Shown: positions 54,221 to 64,000 of the stretch, one piece after another | Layout: every line of letters begins with the position of its first letter | How positions within the stretch are numbered: position 1 is the first letter of the stretch | From: Bolinopsis microptera | Lineage: Eukaryota > Ctenophora > Tentaculata > Lobata > Bolinopsidae | Length of the DNA stretch: 64,000 bases | Reading direction: 5' to 3' | Assembly: GCF_026151205.1 (NCBI RefSeq) | Contig: NC_087077.1 | Coordinates: forward strand, 2,358,001-2,422,000 | Program-made: the position numbers and the translations under genes | The notes under the pieces: generated by a model | Database searches by the model: none | The model's input: only the letters and a program-made list of their open reading frames with translations | What the model was told of the DNA's origin: nothing

Positions 54221-55540
54221 TTAGAACTTGTTCCTAACTTCAAATTTCGGACCACTTCTTCTATCACCTTTATTAAATCCTGGTTTTTCAGTCTTCATAA
54301 CTACTTTCAGAGTTTGTCCATCCAGAGTGCTTTTGTCCAGTGTGAGAATTGCTACATTAGCGCAGCTGATGTCTTTATAGTTAACAAATCCATACCAATT
54401 TGACTTGACATCTTCTCTTGGTGCCTTCACGTCCATAGATTTAACAGAGGAAACAGCTCCATACGGTGCAAATAGTTGATAAAGCAGGCAGTTTCTACAA
54501 GTTGTTTCAGGGAGGTTCCCAACGTAAACAGCAGCAGCTTGCTGTTGTATAACCGGGGCATTGGGGGCTGTTGTAAGTGAATGGGGCTCTCTACCATGCA
54601 CGTTAAACGTAGAGTGAGAGTTCATGTTGTTGGGAGGAGCATCAAAATGTTGATGGAATTGATCCTGAGGAGGGCCAGGGGGAGGTCCTTGTCCAAACAT
54701 GGGGGGAGCATTGTTGTTAAACGGTTGGTGGGGTGGGTTGGGCATATTGTTACCCTGGTACGGGTGGTGTCGAATATTTGAGTTATTATTATTAGATAAG
54801 TTGGCTCTTAAATCCCTGACTGGACCGGGTCCTCCACGGTTACCAGGTCCATTGTTGCCTGGATTCATCATGTGGTTATCTTTAACCACACACATCAACC
54901 TAGCATGGCCTCCTTCCAACATCTTTCCGTCCATGGAGGAAGCTGCTCTGACTGCATTTTCCATTGAAGCGAAAGAAACACTACCTCGACCAGTTGTCAG
55001 ACCTGAGGCATCTTTCACAATGACGGCATCAACCACGACACCAAACTCGGAAAATATCTGATGGAGGTTATGTTCCTTGACAGAGACAGGAATGTTGGTC
55101 AGCAACACCTCGGTCACATGTTCGGGAGCTATGTTGGTCGGTTTATTCAGTTGAACTACTATCGATCTATTAGGGATATTAATAGGGTTCATGTTGTTTT
55201 GGATTGGTCTAAGATCATTATCGGGTATTATTGGTCTTCTGAAGACTGGATCGTTGTTCATTCTCATACCAGGAGCTGCTCCGAGCAGAGGCTGCTGAGG
55301 AAAAGGCTGAGTTGCAAGCTCTACAGTTATCTTTGAAGGTCCAAAGAACTTTCCGTTCAAGTTTAGTGCACGCATGGCATCGTGGGGGCTAAAGTATTCC
55401 ACAAACGCGTAGTATGGGAATCCTGATTGTATTATAGAGGTCCTAGCAACGTCTCCGGCAACGCTAAATAAATCTGCTAAGTCGGCATCTGAGGCACTGT
55501 GTGTTATGTTGGTCACTTGAAGTACTTTGCGATCGGCCAT
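54221..55540 (-). CDS. ELAV-like RNA-binding protein 2, intronless, divergent
   Basis: A 439-residue protein with the same three-RRM plan as its neighbour. RRM1 is about residues 5-80 (VLQVTNITHSASDADLADLF, RNP1 YYAFVEYF). RRM2 is about 138-220 (EVLLTNIPVSVKEHNLHQIF, RNP1 GRGSVSF). After an Asn/Pro-rich hinge, RRM3 is about 339-422 (AVYVGNLPETTCRNCLLYQL). RRM3 is far better conserved with copy 1 (GNLPETTC.. CLLYQLF.PYGA) than RRM1 and RRM2 are, so the N-terminal RNA-binding surface has diverged fastest. The start Met lies 21 nt after a 3' splice site (CTGTTTAG). Confidence 0.82.
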   Translation of the reverse strand: MADRKVLQVTNITHSASDADLADLFSVAGDVARTSIIQSGFPYYAFVEYFSPHDAMRALNLNGKFFGPSKITVELATQPFPQQPLLGAAPGMRMNNDPVFRRPIIPDNDLRPIQNNMNPINIPNRSIVVQLNKPTNIAPEHVTEVLLTNIPVSVKEHNLHQIFSEFGVVVDAVIVKDASGLTTGRGSVSFASMENAVRAASSMDGKMLEGGHARLMCVVKDNHMMNPGNNGPGNRGGPGPVRDLRANLSNNNNSNIRHHPYQGNNMPNPPHQPFNNNAPPMFGQGPPPGPPQDQFHQHFDAPPNNMNSHSTFNVHGREPHSLTTAPNAPVIQQQAAAVYVGNLPETTCRNCLLYQLFAPYGAVSSVKSMDVKAPREDVKSNWYGFVNYKDISCANVAILTLDKSTLDGQTLKVVMKTEKPGFNKGDRRSGPKFEVRNKF

Positions 55541-57316
55541 TCTTAAACCTTGTTCTTTATCCTAAACAGTAAAGAGTTTTTAAAGGACATATTTTCAGAT
55601 AAACAGTAGTATTATCCGAGAAAAAATATGATATTATACAGTTTTAACTCTGGTAAGTGAAGCACTGATGGAATGTTTGGTATTTGGTATTGTGTGGAAA
55701 GTGATGAAAATATGTCATTGATTAACTTTATTATGACTGGATAATCCATACTCAGATCTCAGATGATTGCCACCACCATGGCAATTGGCACATTCCTTGA
55801 GAAATGATCACTTAAAGCCAGTACTTGATAATATGGTGTAAAATGTAAATGTCCATGTAATAGAGTGAATGTATCACGGAATGTCATGATAATACACATT
55901 ATATTATCATAATAGTGTTGAATTCTTCTAGATAATCAAAATGAGGTATGTAGGTTGTAATAAACGTATAAATAGTATTATCTTTTGTTTCTACCTAGAG
56001 AGTATAGTGTAGATACAATATCTATATTGAAATATTTTATGCTTTGACCAGAAGTCATCTCAGTAAAATTGTGAAGTAATGATTATTTAAAACTGATATG
56101 TATACTACAGTAAAAGGAAACAATCATATAAAAATACTGGGTTTAGAGTATTGACGATAATCTATAACTATTTGATAGAAAAGATTGTTGTAGGATTGAC
56201 ATAATATGTATGCGTTTGATGTGCTTTGATGTGGGGAGAATTTTAATGACTAGCTAACAATGTGACTAACTGCAAGAATTGATCCTTCTTTTGAAATTAA
56301 TAGTCATAAAAACGCCACGATTCGACTAAAACCTCGAACATTAATCATATAATGGAAGATTATTATATTATTATTATAATATGAAACAAATAAATTATTA
56401 TCCACATTAATCATAACAACTGATATCATATTTGCAATATTATATTCGATAGTACCGAAGCATTTAATTTAAGTTTAAACTTTTTAATTATATAAACATA
56501 CTATATTTTAAAACCTGTAATAAATATAATATAGATTTAGACAATATTTCTGCTGCTGCATTAAAAACTGAAATACGAATCCCTCAATTACGTGGATTAG
56601 GAGCCGACCATTATATAATTTCATGCTGGTAACTTCCATGATGTAGGTACATGTACAGTTAGGTTACTTTTGTAATAGTTTACGGAATAATGTACGGAAT
56701 ATTGTACATTATTGTGCCTAATGTACATGTTGTATCGTTTCCGGATCTACAATTTACAATTACTGTAATTATATGAAGAAAGATGAAACGTTGTGTAATG
56801 CAAAAATACAAAATTAGTATAACCCAATGCAATGGAAAATGCTTTTGCTTTAGGGTGGCCTGCTAACAGAACCATGATCTGCCTTGATTCATCCTTCAGC
56901 ACAGAGTAAAGCTCCTTTTTTTATACATTATGATTACAGAGGATCTGATATTTAGATATATATTGCTGTGCTGTAAAAATTGACTTTATTTATTTATTTA
57001 TTTTAGAAGAAAATTTTCGTAGGATATGGCGCTAGTGAATACTCATTACAATGCACAGTGAATATTCATTGCAATTTAAATTCGCCGGCTAGTGCTTAAT
57101 TTTATTATTCTGTCAATGTCTTGTCACTACTCACTATATAATTTTAAAATGTATGAACGATGTATTATGACACAGGCTTTAGCCTATTTATTTTAGGTCA
57201 TACCCAGTAGTTATTTGTTACTAGACATCGTGTCCAGATTGGTCTGAGGGCTGTAATTATTGATATGGTCGACTCGTTATACTGATGCTAATGAAAATGT
57301 CATTTACGTCATAGTA
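55541..57316. other. AT-rich spacer, no gene seen
   Basis: Between ELAV-like copy 2 and the MITE at 57317. A minus-strand stretch near 56830-56920 is open for about 35 codons but has no splice context or known family. Confidence 0.5.
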
Positions 57317-57395
57317 CAGTAAAACCCCGATTTACCGCGGAGTAAAGGAAACACCCGCAGTAAATTGGGGACCACGGTAAATCGGGGTTTCACTG
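57317..57395. mobile_element. pogo/Tigger-like mini-MITE with TA target sites
   Basis: A 79-bp element between TA dinucleotides. The termini are inverted for about 24 bp: CAGTAAAACCCCGATTTACC on the left and CAGTGAAACCCCGATTTACC from the right. CAGT-starting ends, TA duplication and the CCCCGATTTA motif match pogo/Tigger-group elements. No coding capacity. Confidence 0.75.
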
Positions 57396-57873
57396 TAACA
57401 TCTAATTAAAAATAAAGTCTAATGCCCTATCATAAGTTCATGATAAAATTGATGGAGGAGCAAAGAACTTCCTTTGCATTTCTTTAAGCTTAAAATGTAA
57501 AAGTAAGCATTATCTTAAAGTAAGCATTCAAGATAGACGTCAACGTTACGATGATCAAATCGGAAATAAAGCATGCATTCCTTCACCATTGATAAGTACG
57601 ATAATATGATATAACTGAGCATGACTTGATGAGATAATATTGAAACAATAACCACTCTACACTCCACACCCTACAGACTCTATTTTAGCAGTTTTTAATG
57701 CAGCATATTAATTACAATACAAAACAAGATTCATAGCACATGATATTACAGTAAACTAATAAATTATCAATTATTAATTATATTAATCATAATATAATGC
57801 AATATAAATATTATGAGTATCAGCAAAATCACTGCGTTATTGAATACACTTCTTAATATTAAGAAGCTAAAAA

Positions 57874-57874
<1 letters not shown>

Positions 57875-57910
<36 letters not shown>
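57875..57910. repeat. (AC)18 microsatellite
   Basis: Eighteen uninterrupted AC dinucleotides. Confidence 0.95.
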
Positions 57911-57914
<4 letters not shown>

Positions 57915-58072
57915 CATACAGTCAACAATACAGTGACTTTTTGGTACACAAAATAAGCTATTCTAGACAAGTTTTATCATTAACTATGAGATTAGACATA
58001 TATTATTATGGTGTGGGGATTAAGTATGTAAGTATAGTATTATAGAGAGGTGGTATTATTCAATATTTTACA

Positions 58073-58209
58073 CCTTTTAAACTAGTCTGATGTGATAACG
58101 GCTCCTTTTAAACTAGTCTGATAACGGCTCCTTTTAAACTAGTCTGATAACGGCTCCTTTTAAACTAGTCTGATAACGGCTCCTTTTAAACTAGTCTGAT
58201 AACGGCTCC
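58073..58209. repeat. 26-bp minisatellite, five units
   Basis: The unit CCTTTTAAACTAGTCTGATA plus ACGGCT is repeated five times; the first unit has a 5-bp insertion (TGTGA). The rest are identical, implying recent expansion. Confidence 0.9.
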
Positions 58210-58274
58210 CGGGCTCTACAGTATACAGAGTAGTAGTACTGGGATTCAGACTTACAAAAGTAGTTTGTAGTTGT

Positions 58275-58628
58275 CAGGTTATCCGTGATATGACCAGGTT
58301 ATCCGTGATATGACCAGGTTATCCGTGATATGACCAGGTTATCCGTGATATAATGACCAGGTTATCCGTGATATGACCAGGTTATCCGTGATATGACCAG
58401 GTTATCCGTGATATGACCAGGTTATCCGTGATATGACCAGGTTATCCGTGATATGACCAGGTTATCCGTGATATAATGACCAGGTTATCCGTGATATGAC
58501 CAGGTTATCCGTGATATGACCAGGTTATCCGTGATATGACCAGGTTATCCGTGATATGACCAGGTTATCCGTGATATGACCAGGTTATCCGTGATATGAC
58601 CAGGTTATCCGTGATATGACCAGGTTAT
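58275..58628. repeat. 20-bp minisatellite, about 17 units
   Basis: The unit CAGGTTATCCGTGATATGAC is repeated with no substitutions. Two units have a 3-bp extension (GATATAATGAC), one near each third of the array, which marks a higher-order duplication. Confidence 0.95.
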
Positions 58629-58760
58629 AATTGCTAGTCAGTTTCTCAGGTTTAACCAATACAATATCTTGCTAGGAACATGATTTTTGGCAGATCACCT
58701 TCTACTTAGTTGCTTTGTGCTTTAGTGTTCCACAGAGTATGTGACTCAGCAGGTTAATAT

Positions 58761-59056
58761 TACCATGTAATACAATATGTTACCACACTGTTACCACACT
58801 GTTACCATGTAATACAATATGTTACCACACTGTTACCACACTGTTACCATGTAATACAATATGTTACCACACTGTTACCACACTGTTACCATGTAATACA
58901 ATATGTTACCACACTGTTACCACACTGTTACCATGTAATACAATATGTTACCACACTGTTACCACACGGTTACCATGTAATACAATATGTTACCACACTG
59001 TTACCACACTGCTACCACACTGTTACCATGTAATACAATATGTTACCACACTGTTA
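58761..59056. repeat. Composite 42-bp minisatellite
   Basis: Blocks of two 11-bp GTTACCACACT units followed by GTTACCATGTAATACAATAT recur about six times. One block has three of the short units and isolated substitutions occur near the right end. Confidence 0.9.
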
Positions 59057-59837
59057 CTACCCTGATTAACGTGTCAACTGTAAAGTTGCCCAACCAATAT
59101 CCGCACTAGACCAAACCAAGACTTTCCTCAACGTATAAGAGCTTTAAAGAGTGTAGCATGAAGATAAAAGCTTAAAGTAGAATGTTACAGTCAGACCTCT
59201 ATATCAAGGCTTAAAATTCAACTATCGCTCACAACTAAAAGGATCTTATTGAGCTATTTTTGCATAAATTTTGAATTAATCAACGTTACAGTCAGCACCG
59301 AATCGTCATTAGATGTCAGTTTTAAGGCAAGTTCTATTGTGACTATCTGAATAACCAGCACGAACGAGGTTATCTTTATATTTTCTGTTCTAAAGTTCTA
59401 AAGAGTGAATTAACTAAAACTTTCTACTCTGCCTGCTGGGAATAACGAAGGTCCGACTGCAAGAGTAGCTGTAGATATTTTGATAAATTCAGTAATATTT
59501 AACTGATTCAATAATGAAGAAGTCCACATTGCCTAAGATCTAATGTCCGAAATCTAAATCTGATTTTTAGAGTTTTCTGAAAAGCAAACAAATTAATTAA
59601 CGTGCCCATGAAAGTTACTCTCAAGAACCAAAAAAACCTACTTAAAATTAAATATTATTACTTATATTTATATTGTATTCTGTATCCTTTTGCAAGAGTT
59701 TAATATAATCCAATTACCGGTCAATTTGGCACCCAACATGATATAAATAGATTACAACCAAGGCCAGCTCACGCAGTAGTCTCACAAAGTAGATGTGAAT
59801 AACCATCAACAACTCCTGTCGACAGGAGAGGTCAAGT
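59057..59837. other. 3' flank of ELAV-like gene 3
   Basis: AT-rich, no coding sequence; expected to contain the ELAV-like 3 untranslated region on the minus strand. Confidence 0.5.
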
Positions 59838-62160
59838 TCACAACTTGACACCTGAGCTGCTAGGATATCTGTGGTTGTTTCTTCTGTTGGTCTTAAAACT
59901 GACACTTAGATTCTTGCCAGGTGCTATTTGGGCACCGTGCATCAATCTGACTGCTTCGAAGGCGGAGTCATATTGTGGCATGTTGACGAAACCAAAACCT
60001 TTGCTTTTACCGGTCTCAGAGTCAACCATGGCGTTAATTGAGGAAATGGCACCAAAGGGTGAAAATAACTTAAAAATGGCAAGCTCGTCTGCATTTTCCT
60101 CTAGATTTGCAATGTACAGACTCCATCCTGAAAGAAGAAACTTTCTGAACAACTTGTTTATGCGATGATTAATTTTACAATCTGCCTACAATACAAATTA
60201 ACAAAAATTACAACAATTACAACTTCTAAAAGCTAGTTAAATGAGCCTAACTACACATAACACATTACCAGTCCTAAGCTACCATTAAAAACCTCACCTT
60301 GTGTATGATGGAAACAGTTAGAGATCATTTCCTCGGTCGGAGCGGGTATATCATGGTTGGGAGGGGGCTGGTCCGGGTTTGGGGGTCGTTGGGCTTGGTC
60401 AGGAGGGTGATTGTACATGTTTACAGGTGCGTTTGTAGGAGGGTAGTTAGGATAACCCTGACCGTCTCCGTTGTGACCGTTGTTTTGTCCACCCATCGGA
60501 TTGAACCTGTGATAGGAATAGTTCAATTTTTATTAATTAATCGCTTACACAAGCAAAGCAGGGAGTTTAAATAACAAATGGGCCGATTGCCGTATCATTT
60601 TAAACCTTGATCACCACCTATAAATTAAAAACGTCTCAAAAGAGCTGTACCTGTTGGAGGGATTTTGGCGGTTTCGGATCGGTCCGCCAGATTCTTGGTT
60701 GTTGAAACGACCGGGCATGTTGGACACTCCTCCTGCTATAGTAACACTATTGTGAGAATTATAGCACTTGTATTTGAACTTATCATTTCCAAGTACTCAT
60801 TTCAAGTACTCGATCAGTTGTAATTTGATTACAGATTGAAAAGTGTATTTCATGAGGATGAGCGTGATTTAAAGCGATTTGAAATGGTACGTTACAGTTA
60901 TAGTATTTTGTGGTGATATTACTTCTGCGTTAGGAATAAATTTATACAGGCATATTAAAATTTCAAATGTTATGATCTAATGTTGAACAACATCGACATC
61001 AAATATTTCATTAGAGCATTAGATAAGAAATACTTTAAAGTTAAATGAAATCAAAATACTACAATATTCTCCAATAATATCTGGGTTCCGATATGATTCA
61101 ATTATCTGTAAGTATGAGCTCTTATCAGTTTTATCGGTGAACAGCTTGTACTTGATGGCGCCTAGCTCAGGTTGAAAATGTAATTTTTTCAATGGTGTAA
61201 CTGTTAAATAGCGAAGCAATATCACAAGTCCAAGCCTTCCCCACAGAATAATCGACGATTGTAACAACTGCAACGGTTGCCCATGAAATCAGGGATTCGA
61301 TAAAAATGATGTGCGATGACGGGGGTGTGTGTGGACCCACATTCCACAACTCAATAAATTGTTTGGTATTTCAAAATATGGTGCATGTTCGGTGCTTTGA
61401 AATGCATGGTCGTCTGAATGTGAGTCAACCCATTTTTGATGTGAAAGTTTTATGCTCAACAGATTTTGATTGTAATAAAAGTGAGGATACTTGATCGAGC
61501 TGAGCCCCTGATTTATTCTAGAAAATACCAAGAGGAACGGGTAGGTAGGGTAGGGGGCCTGTAACTTACAGGCTGATCGGTTAGCAAATTTGATTTGTAA
61601 AGGCTCAGTAGGGCTGAAAAGACAGGAACCGTGCAATTCCCTCAGGGCTTGTTCTGCGTGGATCTTCTCCGCAAACTTCACAAAACCTTTACACCGACTC
61701 TTCCCAGCTGAAATTTGACAGAATTGAAATTTGGGTCTATGCACAGTTGGTAATCATGCCCTAATAAAGAATAATAATGATATGCGAATAATCATAATAT
61801 GCAATAATAATATTATGTTATAGTTTTTTTGTGTGCAAAAATCGATAATCATTTAATCGAATAAATAATAAATATTATGTTTATGATCTGCACATAAATA
61901 ATAAATATGTAGTATTATTATATTCATTCCGTTGATGACGGTTTGTCATTATCTGAAGAGCGCTTACATTGGTCTTTCATGACCCTTGTAGAAACAATTG
62001 GGCCAAATCTTCCAAAGAGCTCATGAAGTTGAATCTCAGAGAAAACCTCAGGAAGCTGGGTGACATACAAATTAGTTTCGTCAATGTCAGAGTGTGGTCC
62101 CGGCACAGGGTTCATCGGTGGAGGTGGCATGTTGGGGTAAGGAAAGCCCGCCTTATGCAT
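59838..62160 (-). CDS. ELAV-like RNA-binding protein 3, five exons, RRM1 not found
   Basis: Exons (minus strand): 62160-61968, 61707-61570, 60735-60651, 60507-60298, 60127-59838; phases agree, about 304 residues. The first RRM spans exons 1-2 (NLYVTQLPEVFSEIQLHELF, then RNP1 KGFVKFA and TEPLQIKFANRSA). That ending matches RRM2 of ELAV/Hu proteins rather than RRM1. A Pro/Asn-rich hinge follows, then the last RRM (SLYIANLEENADELAIFKLF, RNP1 KGFGFVNM). RRM1 is absent: either the protein starts at the Met at 62160, which is 11 nt after a 3' splice site (TCTTCTAG), or earlier exons lie beyond 62160 where I could not recognise them. It is the only ELAV-like copy here with introns in the coding region. 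Confidence 0.78.
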
Positions 62161-64000
62161 TACTACCACAGCTAGAAGATATTATATTATAGATTATATT
62201 GGAGTAAATAGTATTTTAGTGTACAAGATAATAATATTATTTTATGAATTTATGTGGTTTTAAGTTCAAAATGTGGAGTATTTTCCATGTTTGTTGATGT
62301 TGTGATTCGGTGATTTTGAAGATTGGTCTTGAATCCAAATAAAACTTCAGTGTTTTTAAAAGCGATTATAGTAATATGATATATTATATATTGATATAAT
62401 GATAAGATAATAGTATAATATTTTAACGAAAACGTATTATATGCTATGATAACATATCATAAAGTAGAGAGAGCGATAAATATTTTTTAATATTTTTACT
62501 AGATAGGTAATACGTAGAAACAGAAAGCTTGATAAGAACCAACAGAACAATATTGTAACTTTTAACGCAGCTTTTAAGATTTTAAAGAACTTATCATCAT
62601 ATCAACACTATCTATCATAGTATAATTGCCTTAGGTCACTCGGTACTACAGCACCGGCCAATAAAGGTTTCTTCGATGCATTCGAGGTTAATTGAGTTCA
62701 AAAATAAATGTCTATGAAGTATCAGCTATTGGCTAGTAAAGTTATTTATAGGGATCTTTTCATTCATCTAAGATACTTCAAATTACATTTAATTTGTGGT
62801 CCGGGTCGCAATAAGACATTCGTTGTCATTATGGGTGATTTATTTTTAGAAAGTTTACACCTTTATTGGAAAGAGCACCTAAGACAAATATCATACGATT
62901 AGGAATTCAACTTATCACTGAAATAATATCAGGACAAGTCAATAAAGAAAAGATGCTATAATACTTTTTTATATTTTTGGTTATTATAAAGAGTAATAAC
63001 TAATAATCTATAAGTAGATAAGTAGATAAGTAGAGTAGAATAATATGTTAAGATATATCAATACTTGATTACATACAGATAAAGTAAGTCGATAAGATTA
63101 AGAACTTATTATATGTAAAGGTAAAATCATATCATATCATCCATATCATATAAGATGCAGGACTATCTTTCAAACATCGTGTTGTTAACCACCTGGTTGT
63201 TAAAAAGTCGCCAATATTTCTATTTCAAACAGCAAAAAAAGTAACTGACACTGAACTGTAATTTTCAGAAAACAGTAAAAACTGTTTTTATAATGCAAAA
63301 GCAGTATAATTGATAACACTATAATGTACTAGAGTTACTCATTTCGCAATATATTTAACAAACGGTGGTCACAAACGATGTTTTGCAAGACTTCATGCAT
63401 CCTGGCTACAAGAGTTTTATATTAGCAAATCATAATTCCCATATTAACCATAGCTATAGTATGTGCCTCATATCTTTGTATTAATCCATAAAACTATAAT
63501 GTATTCCATGTATTTGACTAAGCTCTAAAATATTATCATATCAAGCTCACCAGCTGTTGTGACAAGGCAATAGAGGCTGGCAATTTTTGTTTAAGGACAT
63601 GATAACGATGCCTGCATGGTCCCAAGCTATAATCTAAATTGAAGATGAATAATTACGGAACTTGAGAGTAATTTTTGTCAGTTTTAAGTCAAACTTTGAA
63701 TTCGGTTCCGATCATAATAGAAGTGCCGATTCAATTTCCCTCGGATAAGTTTCTGATATAATGGTGTATTAAAATAATACTATTGTTTTCAATAAAAATG
63801 TTCGCCTTGCCATAATCTGATAGTAAAGTGTCCTCCATTACCTTATTAGAACAGCCGGTGAACTTTATATAGCATATTATAATGTCCATTGTAAGCCAAA
63901 GTTCTCTTGAAAAACTAGCTAGTACTCTAGCAGTTATTGATAAAAGAACAAAGACTTCGGACTCTGAAGATCAATATTTTGAGATAGCATAACTTAATTA
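62161..64000. other. AT-rich right end, no gene seen
   Basis: Searched on both strands for an RRM1-coding exon or another gene and found none. Short open frames (for example plus strand 62708-62902) show no family features. Confidence 0.5.

Noticed and set aside
56830-56925. Minus-strand stretch reading LKDESRQIMVLLAGHP in a 35-codon open run
   Set aside because: No splice sites, start or homologue that I can recognise; could be chance or a relic exon.
1-64000. CRISPR arrays, bacterial operons, ribosome binding sites
   Set aside because: The tandem arrays lack spacers and the genes are spliced and animal-like; nothing prokaryotic is present.
1-64000. tRNA and rRNA genes
   Set aside because: None noticed by eye on either strand; a tRNAscan run would be decisive, so absence is not claimed firmly.

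Overview
The window is nuclear DNA from an animal (metazoan). Genes have introns with GT/AG borders and short coding exons. They encode animal-type families: tubulin deglutamylase CCP6, ELAV-like RNA-binding proteins, a TOX-like HMG protein, LENG8 and an ionotropic glutamate receptor. The DNA is AT-rich, full of minisatellites, and carries MULE, piggyBac, pogo-like and LINE remnants. The exact taxon cannot be fixed from sequence alone. The gene set and receptor features would suit an early-branching animal such as a cnidarian, ctenophore or sponge, but this is inference.

Left third (1-25 kb). A complete 12-exon AGBL4/CCP6 gene runs on the minus strand (15076 to 2003). Its introns hold a plus-strand C2H2 zinc-finger gene with a decayed tandem copy, a 1.39-kb Mutator-like element with a FLYWCH finger and a 9-bp target duplication, and an intronless CYP46-like P450. 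An intronless ionotropic glutamate receptor with one frame break starts divergently from AGBL4. From 19 to 25 kb is a repeat island: retroelement fragments, a piggyBac-type MITE, a LINE with a perfect 44-nt fold-back, and unclassified direct repeats.

Right two thirds (25-62 kb). Ten genes all lie on the minus strand. In transcription order they are: an ELAV-like gene with introns (59838-62160), two intronless ELAV-like genes (54221-55540, 51991-53280), a giant intronless multi-finger gene (46416-50762), a TOX-like gene, two CPPED1 phosphatases, LSG1, an intron-rich relative of the giant finger gene (33333-37821), and LENG8 (25485-32845). Most of their start codons lie 1-29 nt after a strong 3' splice site, although most of these reading frames have no introns. 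That implies either 5'UTR introns or spliced-leader trans-splicing.

The most novel content is the pair of multi-finger proteins. They repeat a Cys/His unit built on H-[YWF]-H-C-x2-C ... H-x3-4-C, preceded by a Cys pair, and end in a shared module with two SWIM-like clusters. I do not recognise this unit as a named domain. Three genes (the receptor, LENG8 and the 33-38 kb finger gene) each carry a +1 frame break inside otherwise conserved coding sequence. This looks more like assembly indels or recent mutation than gene death.
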